This document shows positions 1 to 8,765 of a stretch of 64,000 nucleotides of DNA, piece after piece; position 1 is the first letter of the stretch, and every line of letters starts with the position of its first letter. Origin of the DNA: CALXVA01 sp944392465 (lineage in GTDB: Bacteria > Bacillota > Clostridia > TANB77 > CAG-508); assembly GCA_963931155.1 (NCBI GenBank), contig OZ006978.1, forward strand, positions 434,001 through 498,000, in the 5' to 3' direction. A model generated the notes under the pieces. The model saw only the letters and a list, made by a program, of their open reading frames with translations, had not been told where the DNA came from and made no database searches. A program made the position numbers and the translations under genes.

Positions 1-44
1 ATATAATTATATTCAGCCCTAATATTAACAAGTATTACGCAAAA

Positions 45-107
45 GAGAGTGTGTCCCCAAAAGTGACAAACATGGCGTAAAAGAGCCTGTCCCTAATCAT
101 GACAACT
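45..107. repeat. Dispersed palindromic repeat, family A (GACAGGCTCTTTT type)
   Basis: GC-richer intergenic unit containing GTGTCCCCAAAAGTGACAAA followed by an inverted GAGCCTGTCCC. The same words recur at about 10154-10220, 12530-12590 and 22399-22535, always between genes. The form (short, palindromic, intergenic, multi-copy) is that of REP/MITE-like elements. No transposase is visible in the window, so the mobilising enzyme is unknown. This copy lies directly downstream of accC. Confidence 0.7.
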
Positions 108-1443
108 ACATATACTTTTCGATAAATGATGTGTCGTAATCATTGTTTACAAAATGTTCATTTGATAATATTCTAAATAGAAAATCTATATTTGTATCTA
201 TGCCATCTATAACACATTCTTCTAATGCTCTTTTCATTTTTGCTATAGCTTCATTTCTATTTTCAGCATGTACTATTAGTTTTGCAATCATTGAGTCATA
301 TACTGGTGGTATAGTATATCCTGTATAGACTGCTGTATCTACTCTTACTCCATTTCCACCTGGCAAATTTAACTCTGTAATTTTTCCTGGGCATGGTCTA
401 AAGTTTTTGTCTGGATTTTCTGCATTTATTCTACATTCTATTGCATGTCCCTTTTGAACAACATCTTTTTGTGTAAAACTTAATGTTTCTCCAGATGCTA
501 TTTTTATTTGTTCTTTTACTATGTCTATACCTGTTACCATTTCTGTTACAGGGTGTTCTACTTGAATTCTTGTATTCATTTCCATAAAATAAAAGTTTTT
601 ATCTTTATCTACTAAAAACTCAATAGTTCCTGCATTTGTATAATTTGAAGCTTTTACAGCTCTTATCGCTGATTTTCCCATTTTTGCTCTTAATTCTTCT
701 GTAAGTACCATTGAAGGACTTTCTTCTAATACTTTCTGGTTTCTTCTTTGTACAGAACAATCTCTTTCTCCTAAATGTACAACATTACCATGTTCATCTG
801 CTAAAACTTGCATTTCAACATGTCTAGGGTTTACAATAAATTTTTCCATATATATTGCATCATCGTTAAAAGATACTTTTGCTTCTTGTTTTACTAAGTT
901 AAAGGCATTTTCCATTTCTGATTCAAATTCAACTTTTCTAATACCTTTTCCTCCACCACCTGCTGATGCTTTAAGTAAAACGGGATAACCAATTTGCTTT
1001 GCACACTCTATTGCTTGTTTTACATTTTCTATGCATCCATCTGAACCTGGTACTACAGGAACTTTTGCACTTTTCATTAATTCTTTGCTATTTGATTTAT
1101 TTCCCATCAAATCTATTACTTTATATGATGGGCCAATAAATTTCAAATTACTTTCTTCACACATTTTTGCAAAGCTTGCATTTTCTGATAAAAAACCAAA
1201 GCCTGGATGGACACTATCACAGTTTGTTATACAAGCTGCTTCTAATATATTTTGAATATTTAAATAACTTTTGCTTGATTGAGCAGGTCCTACGCATATT
1301 GCTTCATCAGCAAGTTTAGTATGTAGAGCCTCTTTATCTGCTTCAGAATATATAGCTACTGTTTTTATATTCATTTCTTTACATGCTCTTATAATTCTTA
1401 CAGCAATTTCTCCTCTGTTTGCAATTAAAACTTTCTTTAACAT
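106..1443 (-). CDS. accC: Biotin carboxylase subunit of acetyl-CoA carboxylase
   Basis: Carboxylates the biotin carried by AccB using ATP and bicarbonate, the first half-reaction of malonyl-CoA synthesis in the cytoplasm. The 445-residue length is normal for AccC. Visible landmarks are the N-terminal IANRGEIAVRI (about 7-17), the ATP-grasp glycine loop GGGGKGI (about 162-168) and the active-site block EMNTRIQVEHPVTE (about 287-300). It is the last gene of the fab/acc operon inside the window, 90 nt behind fabZ. accD and accA would be expected beyond position 1 but are not seen. The gene contains no CGG triplet in any frame. Confidence 0.98.
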   Translation of the reverse strand: MLKKVLIANRGEIAVRIIRACKEMNIKTVAIYSEADKEALHTKLADEAICVGPAQSSKSYLNIQNILEAACITNCDSVHPGFGFLSENASFAKMCEESNLKFIGPSYKVIDLMGNKSNSKELMKSAKVPVVPGSDGCIENVKQAIECAKQIGYPVLLKASAGGGGKGIRKVEFESEMENAFNLVKQEAKVSFNDDAIYMEKFIVNPRHVEMQVLADEHGNVVHLGERDCSVQRRNQKVLEESPSMVLTEELRAKMGKSAIRAVKASNYTNAGTIEFLVDKDKNFYFMEMNTRIQVEHPVTEMVTGIDIVKEQIKIASGETLSFTQKDVVQKGHAIECRINAENPDKNFRPCPGKITELNLPGGNGVRVDTAVYTGYTIPPVYDSMIAKLIVHAENRNEAIAKMKRALEECVIDGIDTNIDFLFRILSNEHFVNNDYDTSFIEKYM

Positions 1444-1533
1444 AGTCTTCTCCTTGTATATAGTAATTATTTTAAAACAATATCTATTTATTTACATATG
1501 AAAAGAATTCATTATACGAAATATTAACATTTT

Positions 1534-1956
1534 TTATACAATAGCGAAAGTAAGCTCTCCTTTTGCCGCAACTTTACCATCGACTGTTGCTATAGCTTCT
1601 CCAACTCCAATTGGTCCTTTTCTTTTAATAATTTTTACTTCTAATTTTAATACATCTCCAGGAACGACTTGCTTTTTAAATCTTAATTTATCAATTCCTC
1701 CAAATAAAGCATTTTTACCTTTATTTTCTTCCATAGATAATATTGCTACAGCTCCTGTTTGTGCTAGAGCTTCAACTATTAACACTCCTGGCATTATAGG
1801 TTGACCTGGGAAATGCCCCTCAAAATGAGGTTCATTTATACATACATTTTTATATGCAACCGCACTTTCTCCTGGTGTATATTCTTCCACTCTATCAATC
1901 ATTAAAAAAGGTGGTCTTTGTGGAATTATTTTCATAATTTCATTAATATCTAGCAT
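1534..1956 (-). CDS. fabZ: 3-hydroxyacyl-ACP dehydratase
   Basis: Dehydrates 3-hydroxyacyl-ACP to trans-2-enoyl-ACP in type II fatty acid synthesis. The 140-residue protein is the usual length. It opens with the typical IMKIIPQRPPFLMIDRV segment and carries the hot-dog-fold active site HFEGHFPGQPIMPGVL (catalytic His at about 48, with the Glu in the helix that follows). It sits between accB and accC, the common clostridial order. The start ATG is preceded by a purine-rich AGAAAGGA ribosome site. Confidence 0.98.
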   Translation of the reverse strand: MLDINEIMKIIPQRPPFLMIDRVEEYTPGESAVAYKNVCINEPHFEGHFPGQPIMPGVLIVEALAQTGAVAILSMEENKGKNALFGGIDKLRFKKQVVPGDVLKLEVKIIKRKGPIGVGEAIATVDGKVAAKGELTFAIV

Positions 1957-2022
1957 TTCGTTAATCCTTTCTATAATTAATTTATTTTATTATTTTATTA
2001 TTTTATTATTTTATTTTTAATT

Positions 2023-2484
2023 TTATTTTATTTTAAATAAAGGCTTCCCAAAATCCACCATATCACCATCATTTACGCAAACTTCTACTATTTCTCCATC
2101 GAATTCTGATTCGATTTCATTCATTAATTTCATAGCTTCTACTATGCAAAGTATATCACCTTTCTTTACTTTGCTACCAACTTCAACATAAGACTCTGCA
2201 TCTGGTGATGATTTTGAATAAAATGTACCTACCATTGGTGATTTAACTACTTTATAATTTTCATTTTTTTCTTCTGTTGTACTGTTCTCAGTAGTTTCCG
2301 CTTTTACTTCTAGCTTATCTGGTACAGATATATATTGTACTTTTTCTTGTTGTGCTGGAGCTACTACTGGAGCTTTGTCTTTTTTCATTTTAATTTTTAC
2401 TCCATCTGGAAATTCTATACTTAATTCATCTATCTTAGAATCTCCCATGTCATCAATTAATTTTTTAATTTCATCATAATTCAT
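2023..2484 (-). CDS. accB: Biotin carboxyl carrier protein of acetyl-CoA carboxylase
   Basis: Carries the biotin that shuttles CO2 from AccC to the carboxyltransferase. The 153-residue protein has an N-terminal region of about 30 residues, a Glu/Thr/Pro/Ala-rich linker (about 35-78) and a C-terminal biotinyl domain. The biotinylation motif is EAMKLMNEIE; its Lys at about 118 receives biotin. A strong AAAAGGAG site precedes the ATG. The A+T-rich downstream spacer (1982-2022) contains near-tandem TTATTTTA units and no obvious hairpin. Confidence 0.97.
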   Translation of the reverse strand: MNYDEIKKLIDDMGDSKIDELSIEFPDGVKIKMKKDKAPVVAPAQQEKVQYISVPDKLEVKAETTENSTTEEKNENYKVVKSPMVGTFYSKSSPDAESYVEVGSKVKKGDILCIVEAMKLMNEIESEFDGEIVEVCVNDGDMVDFGKPLFKIK

Positions 2485-2539
2485 GGCTTTACTCCTTTTA
2501 TTTTAATTTTAATAATATATATTTCAAATAATAAAAGAA

Positions 2540-2633
2540 ACAAGTATTGCTAGGCAAAATTTTGTAAAAAAGCGGAGGTATACTTATAGTACATTGAACA
2601 TTTTTTATCAAAATTTTAACAACGCAAGACGCA
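2540..2633. repeat. Dispersed repeat, family C (CTAGGCA...ACAACG)
   Basis: Element of about 95 nt between accB and fabF. It starts with AAGTATTGCTAGGCA and ends with TTTTAACAACGC. The flanking AAAATTTT words can pair, and the core contains TACTTATAGTACATTGA. Related copies are at 3970-4110 (fabF-fabG gap) and 22600-22705 (hydB-hydA gap). All three lie between genes likely to be co-transcribed, so they would be in the mRNA. Function unknown. Confidence 0.6.
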
Positions 2634-2651
2634 GTTTATTTTATTATTTGT

Positions 2652-3890
2652 TTATTGTTCATATTTTTTTAATAGAATAGTAGCATTATGACCACCAAAT
2701 CCTAATGAATTTGACATTGCATATTTTACCTCTACGTCTCTTCCTTCGTTTGGTACTATGTCTAAATCACATTCTTCATCCGGTACTTTATAATTTATTG
2801 TAGCTGGTACATATCCTTCTTCAACAGCTTTGGCACAAATAACAGCTTCTACTCCTCCGGCCGCACCAAGTAGGTGTCCAATATTGCTTTTTGTAGAACT
2901 TACCATAACTTTTTTACTTGCTTCTCCTAATGCTGTTTTAATAGCTGTTGTTTCTCCCGAATCATTCAAATGTGTTGATGTTCCATGAGCATTTATATAC
3001 GTAATTTCTTCTGGTTTTACTTTTGCTTCTTCCATAGCTAGCACCATAGCTCTTGCTCCACCTTCTCCTCCTGGAGCTGGTGATGTAATATGATATGCAT
3101 CTGATGTAGCTCCATATCCAACTATTTCAGCATATATTTTAGCTCCTCTATTTTTTGCATGTTCTAACTCTTCTAAAATTACTATTCCTGCACCTTCACC
3201 CATTACAAAACCATTTCTTTCTTTATCAAATGGGATACTTGCTCTATTTTTATCTGTAGCTTGTGAAAGTGCTTTTATATTAGTAAATCCAGCTATTCCA
3301 GAAGGCGAAATAGCAGCCTCTGTTCCACCTGTTATTACTATGTCTTGATATCCATTTTTTATCATTCTAAAACTTTCACCTATGCTATGTGTACCTGTAG
3401 CACAAGCACTAACCATAGAAAGTGATTCACCTTTTGCGCCTAACTCAATAGATACATTTCCCGCTGCCATATTTCCAATTATCATAGGTATAAACATTGG
3501 TGAAACTCTATCTGGACCTTTTTGTAATAATACAGCAATTTCTTTATCTATTGTTTCAAGTCCACCTATACCAGAACCAAGTATGACTCCAACTCTTGTC
3601 ATATCTTCTTTTTCTTTATCTAATTTGCTATCTTTCCAAGCTTCTTTAGCTGCAACAATCGCATATTGAGAAAATTTATCTAGTCTTTTAGCACTTCTTC
3701 TATCAAAATAATCTTCTGGGTTATATCCTTTTACTTCTGCAGCTAATTTTACTTTAAAATTTGTAGTATCAAAATGTGTTATTTCATCTATACCACATTT
3801 TCCCTCTTTAATACCTTTCCAAAATTCATCTGTATTATTTCCTATTGGAGTTATGGCTCCAAGCCCTGTTATAACTACTCTTCTTTCCAT
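2652..3890 (-). CDS. fabF: 3-oxoacyl-ACP synthase II
   Basis: Condenses malonyl-ACP with acyl-ACP during elongation. The 412 residues match FabF. The active-site cysteine is in VSACATGTHSIG (about 163), and the two catalytic histidines are in HGTSTHLNDSGET and SNIGHLLGAAGG. The N-terminus RVVITGLGAITPIGN is standard, and AAAGGAGAG lies upstream of the ATG. The gene is in the elongation operon between fabG and accB, with a family C repeat on each side. Nothing in the reading frame is unusual. Confidence 0.98.
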   Translation of the reverse strand: MERRVVITGLGAITPIGNNTDEFWKGIKEGKCGIDEITHFDTTNFKVKLAAEVKGYNPEDYFDRRSAKRLDKFSQYAIVAAKEAWKDSKLDKEKEDMTRVGVILGSGIGGLETIDKEIAVLLQKGPDRVSPMFIPMIIGNMAAGNVSIELGAKGESLSMVSACATGTHSIGESFRMIKNGYQDIVITGGTEAAISPSGIAGFTNIKALSQATDKNRASIPFDKERNGFVMGEGAGIVILEELEHAKNRGAKIYAEIVGYGATSDAYHITSPAPGGEGGARAMVLAMEEAKVKPEEITYINAHGTSTHLNDSGETTAIKTALGEASKKVMVSSTKSNIGHLLGAAGGVEAVICAKAVEEGYVPATINYKVPDEECDLDIVPNEGRDVEVKYAMSNSLGFGGHNATILLKKYEQ

Positions 3891-3969
3891 TTTTTCGTTT
3901 TCTCTCCTTTTATTTATTCTAAACTTATTTTATTGTGTTTTGCTCTTTTTACTTTCAAAATTAAAAAGA

Positions 3970-4110
3970 AACACAAGTATTGCTAGGCACTCTTCTCAGT
4001 CAAAAAAGAATTGTGTTTTGGCTAGGCACATGAATTTTAAATTTATGAGACGTACTTTTTGTACGTTGATTAAATTTAAAATTTTTGCAACAACGCCAAA
4101 AGCAATTATC
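3970..4110. repeat. Dispersed repeat, family C, long copy
   Basis: Between fabF and fabG. It contains AAGTATTGCTAGGCA, a second TAGGCACATGAATTTTAAAT, the palindrome ACGTACTTTTTGTACGTTGA, a TTTAAATTT-type closing arm and GCAACAACGC. AAATTTAAAA arms flank the central ACGTAC hairpin, so the transcript could fold into a long stem-loop. See the entries at 2540 and 22600 for the other copies. Confidence 0.6.
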
Positions 4111-4123
4111 TTTTGACTGGTTT

Positions 4124-4864
4124 TTACATAACCATACCCCCATCCACATTAATAACCTGTCCAGTAACATATGAACTATCTTCTGATGATAAGAATTTAA
4201 CAACTTTTGCAACTTCTCTAGGCAATCCCATTCTTTTTAATGGTATTTGTGAATAGATTCCTTCTTTTACTGAATCTGATAATACTTTTGTCATATCTGT
4301 ATCTATAAATCCAGGTGCTACTGCATTTACTAATATGTTTCTGCTTGCAACTTCTTTTGCTAAACTTTTTGTAAATCCTATTATTCCTGCTTTTGATGCT
4401 GAATAGTTTGTTTGACCTGCATTTCCTGCAACTCCAACTACTGATGATAAGCTAATTATTCTTCCTGATTTTTGTTTTATCATATATGGAATCACATTTC
4501 TTGTTACATTAAAAGTACCTGTTAGGTTAATATCAATTACTGATTGGAAATCTTCTTTTTTCATTCTCATTAATAATCCATCTCTTGTTATTCCTGCATT
4601 ATTAACTAGTACATCTATTCTACCAAGTTTTTCTATAGTCTCTTTAACCATTTTTTCACATTGTTCAAAGTTGGCAACATCTGCTCCTACTAATTCACAT
4701 CTTACTCCAAATTGTTCTATCTCTTTTTTTACTTCTTCGTTTAAATCACTTTCACTTCTATAATTTATTGCTATGTCAAATCCATTTTCTGCTAATTCTA
4801 ATGCAATTTCCTTTCCTATTCCTCTTGTAGCTCCTGTAATTAGAGCAACTTTGTTTTCACTCAT
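4124..4864 (-). CDS. fabG: 3-oxoacyl-ACP reductase
   Basis: NADPH-dependent reduction of 3-oxoacyl-ACP. It is a short-chain dehydrogenase with the nucleotide motif TGATRGIGKEIAL near the N-terminus, NNAG in the middle, the catalytic YSASK motif (about 150) and the C-terminal GQVINVDGG. An in-frame ATG four codons upstream (4876) overlaps the AAAGGA ribosome site. The ATG at 4864 lies about 11 nt from that site and gives the usual 246 residues, so I chose it. Member of the fab operon between fabD and fabF. Confidence 0.96.
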   Translation of the reverse strand: MSENKVALITGATRGIGKEIALELAENGFDIAINYRSESDLNEEVKKEIEQFGVRCELVGADVANFEQCEKMVKETIEKLGRIDVLVNNAGITRDGLLMRMKKEDFQSVIDINLTGTFNVTRNVIPYMIKQKSGRIISLSSVVGVAGNAGQTNYSASKAGIIGFTKSLAKEVASRNILVNAVAPGFIDTDMTKVLSDSVKEGIYSQIPLKRMGLPREVAKVVKFLSSEDSSYVTGQVINVDGGMVM

Positions 4865-4997
4865 TTTCGTTTTCATCCTTTCTTTTATCTTTTTTAATCT
4901 TTTTATTGTTTCTCTTTTTTGATTTTTTCGTTATTATTTTTAGCTATTGCTTATATGTTTTTCTACCTTACTATTTTTTCAAATTTTGTATTTTATT

Positions 4998-5936
4998 CTA
5001 TTTTAAATTTTGTAATGTATTTTCTAATGTTTCTACATTTTCTATATTAAATATATTAGCTTCTGCTCCTTTTTCTTTGCAAACTTTTTTTACAAATCCT
5101 GATAATGTTTTTCCTGGACCAACTTCAACAAATGTATCTACTCCCATTTCCAACATTGTTTCTATCGACTTTCTAAATTTTACAGGATTTATAACATGAT
5201 TTGCTAATATATCTACCATATCATCTTCAACTGCGTATGGTTTACCATCTAAATTCTTAATTACTGATATTTTACATTCATTAAATGAAATTTTTTCTAA
5301 TTCTTTTCTTAATTCTTTAGATGCTTCTTGTAACTTTTCTGTATGGAAAGGTCCACTTGTTTTTAATTCTATTGCCTTTCTTGCCCCCATTTCTTTAGCA
5401 ATTTCCATTGCTCTAAGTACTGCCTCTTTTTCTCCTGAAACAACAACTTGACCTGGACAATTATAGTTTACAGCTTTTACAAATCCTTTTTCAACTTTTG
5501 AGCAAACCTCTTCAACTTTGTCATCTTCCATTCCTATAATCGCTGCCATTGCCCAATTACCTTCTGGAGCTAATTCTTGCATTAATCTTCCTCTTGTTCT
5601 AACTATTTTAGCACCTTCTTCTACTGAAATTGCATTAGCACAAGTTAATGCTGTATATTCTCCCAAGCTAAGTCCTGCAGAAGCTACAGGTTTTATTCCT
5701 GCATTATTTAGTATCTCTAATATTGATAAACTCATTGTATATATTGCAATTTGTGTGTTTTTTGTTTGATTTAATTCTTCTTGACTTAAATTATATGTAA
5801 TGTCTTCTACACTTTCTCCTAAAGCCTTATCTACCTTTAAATAAATATTTTTTGCTTCTTCATATTTATCATATATATCCTTTCCCATTCCTACAGTTTG
5901 TGTTCCTTGACCTGGAAAAATATATCCTATTTTCAT
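4998..5936 (-). CDS. fabD: Malonyl-CoA:ACP transacylase
   Basis: Moves malonyl from CoA to acyl carrier protein. The 312-residue protein shows the N-terminal IFPGQGTQTVGMG, the nucleophile serine in SLGEYTAL (about 92) and the catalytic histidine region SGPFHTEKL (about 200). It lies between fabH and fabG. No acpP or fabK is found between fabH and fabG, where many clostridia have them; the spaces on both sides of fabD are too short to hold either. Carrier protein and enoyl reductase must be encoded elsewhere. Confidence 0.97.
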   Translation of the reverse strand: MKIGYIFPGQGTQTVGMGKDIYDKYEEAKNIYLKVDKALGESVEDITYNLSQEELNQTKNTQIAIYTMSLSILEILNNAGIKPVASAGLSLGEYTALTCANAISVEEGAKIVRTRGRLMQELAPEGNWAMAAIIGMEDDKVEEVCSKVEKGFVKAVNYNCPGQVVVSGEKEAVLRAMEIAKEMGARKAIELKTSGPFHTEKLQEASKELRKELEKISFNECKISVIKNLDGKPYAVEDDMVDILANHVINPVKFRKSIETMLEMGVDTFVEVGPGKTLSGFVKKVCKEKGAEANIFNIENVETLENTLQNLK

Positions 5937-6027
5937 AAATCACTCTCTCCTCTTATCTTTACTTTTATAGCTTTCAAAATTTTTTTGTTTTTTATATGCT
6001 CTAAACAAGTCTGTCGACTTTTGAAAA

Positions 6028-6958
6028 TTATATTTCTATTAAAATACTTCCAAGATTTAGTCCTCCGCCATATCCTACAAGCATTATCTTATCTTTTTCA
6101 TTTAATAATTTGTCTTTTATAATTTCGTTTAGTGCAATTGGTATACTTGCATTAAACGTATTTCCTACATTTTCAATATTTACATATACCTGACCTTTTT
6201 TTGCTCCTATTCTATCTGCCATACTATTAATAATTCTAGTATTAGATTGATGAGGTATTATATATTTTATTTTTGTTATATCTAATTCTTCTCTCTTTAG
6301 TAATTCCTTAATATTTTCTGCTACTTTCATTGTTCCAAATTTATATATTTTCTTACCATCCATATAGATTTTTTCGTTTTCTTTACTTGTTAATATATCT
6401 CCTTCTTGTCCTATACTCTCTATATTTTCGGCATATTGCTTATTTTCTGATTTTCCTAATAATGTGGCTCCTGCACCGTCACCTAATATTATTGCAGTAT
6501 TTATATCCTCTATATCTATGAATTTAGATAATTTTTCTACTCCTACAACTAATGCACTTTTAACTTCGCCTAAATCCAAATATTTTTTTGCGATATCTAT
6601 TGCATTAATATAACCACTGCAACCTGCTGAAATATCCATACACATACATTTTTTTATATTAAATGTTTTTTGTATTTCAAAAGATATTCCTGGCATTGTT
6701 CCTTCAAAACTTGTTGATGCAACTATTATTAAGCCTATATTTTTTATGTTAATATCTTCATTTGTTTTTATTAAATTTTCTACTGATTTAATTGCGATTT
6801 CTGATGCTTTCTCGTCTTCAGCCCAATACCTCTTTTTAATTCCCGTTCTTTTATATATCCAATTTTCATTTAAATTAAATTTATCATTAAAAAAATTATT
6901 ATAAATCTCTTTTCCAGGCAAATACATACCGGCTAGCTAGTATTTTTATTGAATTCAT
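6028..6958 (-). CDS. fabH: 3-oxoacyl-ACP synthase III; reading requires a +1 shift at CGG codon 10
   Basis: Starts fatty acid synthesis by condensing acetyl-CoA with malonyl-ACP. The active-site Cys is in DISAGCSGYINA, His in PHQSNTRI and Asn in VGNTFNAS. The only start with a ribosome site (AGAGGA, about 6 nt upstream) is the ATG at 6958. It reads MNSIKILAS and then meets CGG (6931-6929), after which the zero frame hits a stop about ten codons on. Skipping the C gives MNSIKILASGMYLPGKEI, which matches the usual FabH opening (ILGTGSYLPEK type). With the shift the protein is about 309 residues, normal for FabH. A start at the internal ATG 6927 would remove the first beta strand and has no ribosome site. 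First gene of the operon. Confidence 0.9.
6929..6931 (-). other. CGG frame-change site 1 (fabH)
   Basis: Coding-strand context CTAGCTAGC-CGG-TATGTA. CGG is the tenth codon from the ATG at 6958. Removing or skipping its C joins the N-terminal strand to the body and makes the residue Gly (GGT), the glycine conserved at this place in FabH. Confidence 0.75.
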
Positions 6959-6993
6959 ATGTATTCCTCTCTATAAACGATTTTTCCTTCCAT

Positions 6994-6999
6994 ATTATA
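6994..6999 (-). promoter_or_regulatory. Probable -10 box of the fab operon
   Basis: TATAAT on the minus strand about 35 nt upstream of the fabH start; the matching -35 is weak. Farther upstream (about 7020-7055) the coding strand has a direct repeat GTTTAATATTGGTTTAA after TTGACC, a possible regulator site. It does not match the FapR consensus that I know. Confidence 0.5.
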
Positions 7000-7069
7000 T
7001 CATACATATATATTTTTTGCACTATTTTAAACCAATATTAAACTAATCGGTCAAAAAAGTGACATTACT

Positions 7070-7262
7070 GTTCAGTACATTTTTTAGTCTTAGCTGCATG
7101 TATATTTCTCCAACTGCTTATCCTTAAAGAACAAAGCGACGTAGTCGCCCTTTGTTCTTGCCGATTTGAGTTTCCGACGTCAAGGAGGAAATCTCAAAGG
7201 CAATAGCGATTATAGCCTTTTTATGTAATAGGAATTTCAGAGAAATTTCCTATTACATAAAA
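7070..7262. repeat. Palindromic intergenic block upstream of the fab operon
   Basis: Within the 490-nt gap between fabH and rimO. It begins with GTTCAGTAC...TAGTCTTAG..TGTATATTTCTC, which matches the terminal repeat of the element at 25633-25863. Two strong hairpins follow: AAGAACAAAGCGAC with GTCGCCCTTTGTTCTT (7127-7159), and TTATGTAATAGGAA with TTTCCTATTACATAA (7221-7260). No convincing gene lies here. Confidence 0.6.
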
Positions 7263-7301
7263 AAACAAAAGGCAAAAATATCTTTTTTGTCTTTTGTTGA
7301 T
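7262..7301 (-). terminator. Rho-independent terminator after rimO
   Basis: On the minus strand AACAAAAGACAAAAAA pairs imperfectly with TTTTTGCCTTTTGTT and is followed by a T run. It closes the capA-rimO transcript. The plus strand is also T-rich after the stem, so it may work in both directions. Confidence 0.6.
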
Positions 7302-7448
7302 TTTTCGTTAATTTATAAATTAATTATTTTTTAATTAATTCGTTTACATTTAATATCTCCATGTTTAATTCTTTTGCTTCTGGTAGTACTTTTGATAAAT
7401 ATATCATTAATAATATATTTAATTATTTATTCTTTTTAGTAATTTAGA

Positions 7449-8753
7449 TTATTTGCAAATTAAATCATAGTTACTTATATCAACTACTGTTCCCTCTGCA
7501 AACTCACCTAATTGTAAGTTTTTATCTGTATTTAAATACACTATTCCATCTATTTCTGGCACATCCATATATGATCTTCCTATATATGTTTTACCATCAA
7601 AAGATTTACCTTCTATAAGTATCTCTATTTTTCTGCCAATTTGCTTTTCTAAATTTTCCTTAGATATTTCTTGTTGCAAACTCATAATTTTGTTATACCT
7701 ACTTTTTTTAGTCATTGGATGAATTTGCTCTTTTATTCTATATGCAGGTGTTCCATCTTCTTTAGAATAAGCAAAACAACCTAATTTATCAAATCTTGCT
7801 TCCTTTAGGAAGTTATATAATTCTTCGAAATCTTCTTTAGTTTCACCTGGAAATCCTACCATAACTGTTGTTCTAATAACAACATCAGGTATTTCTTTCC
7901 TAAGTTTTTTTATTAACTTTCTTATTGAAGTTCCATTGCTTTGTCTATTCATTCTTTTTAAAACCGAATCTGATATATGTTGTATTGGTATATCAAAATA
8001 ATTGCATATTTTATCATTATCCCTAACTGTTTTTATTAACTCATCTGTAATTGTTTCTGGGTATGCATACAAAAATCTAATCCATTTTAATTCTTTTATT
8101 TTGCAAATTTTATTTAAAAGTTCTACTAATTTAGGCTTGCCATATAAATCTATGCCATATTTTGTTGTGTCTTGAGCAATTAATATAAGTTCTTTATACC
8201 CGTCTTTTACTAACTTATTAGCTTCTTCCACAATATCCTCTATTTTTCTACTTACTTGTGGTCCTCTTATATATGGAATTGCACAATACGTACATCTATT
8301 GCTACAGCCATCTGCAATTTTTAAATACGCAAAATTTTCTCCTGTTGATACAACTCTTTCTTTCACTTTATCAAAATCTTTATATTTATTTATGTTTTTA
8401 TTATCTTTTAATAAGTTTTCAATTTGTTCCCATAAAGTATTGTATTCACTATATTTAATAAATAAATCTACTTCTGGAATTGCTTTTATTAGCTCATCTT
8501 TATACCTTTCTACTAGGCATCCCATTACAATTAAATATTTGCATTTGCTCTTTTTATATTCCGCCATCTCCAAAATAGTATTTATCGCCTCTTCTTTCGC
8601 AGATTCAATGAATCCACAAGTATTAATTACTATTACATCAGCTTCTTCAGGATTATTCACTATTTGATAATTATTTGCTTTAAATATTCCTATTGTTTTT
8701 TCTGTGTCTACTAAATTTTTACTACAACCTAATGATACAAACCCAATTTTCAT
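7449..8753 (-). CDS. rimO: Ribosomal protein uS12 methylthiotransferase
   Basis: Radical-SAM enzyme that methylthiolates an aspartate of ribosomal protein S12. The 434 residues contain the N-terminal UPF0004 cluster domain (Cys in SLGCSKN, INTCGFI and VMGCLVERY), the radical-SAM motif CSNRCTYCAIP (about 150-160) and a C-terminal TRAM domain. The SLGCSKNLVD opening separates RimO from MiaB. It starts 12 nt after the capA-like gene and is probably co-transcribed with it. The space behind it holds only a 27-codon open frame (7325-7408) without a ribosome site. Confidence 0.96.
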   Translation of the reverse strand: MKIGFVSLGCSKNLVDTEKTIGIFKANNYQIVNNPEEADVIVINTCGFIESAKEEAINTILEMAEYKKSKCKYLIVMGCLVERYKDELIKAIPEVDLFIKYSEYNTLWEQIENLLKDNKNINKYKDFDKVKERVVSTGENFAYLKIADGCSNRCTYCAIPYIRGPQVSRKIEDIVEEANKLVKDGYKELILIAQDTTKYGIDLYGKPKLVELLNKICKIKELKWIRFLYAYPETITDELIKTVRDNDKICNYFDIPIQHISDSVLKRMNRQSNGTSIRKLIKKLRKEIPDVVIRTTVMVGFPGETKEDFEELYNFLKEARFDKLGCFAYSKEDGTPAYRIKEQIHPMTKKSRYNKIMSLQQEISKENLEKQIGRKIEILIEGKSFDGKTYIGRSYMDVPEIDGIVYLNTDKNLQLGEFAEGTVVDISNYDLICK

Positions 8754-8765
8754 TGTCTACTCCAC

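Noticed and set aside
7325..7408. 27-codon open frame behind rimO (MIYLSKVLPEAKELN...)
   Set aside because: It looks protein-like, but there is no ribosome site and no family I know. It could be the tail of a lost gene, but this is not enough to call one.
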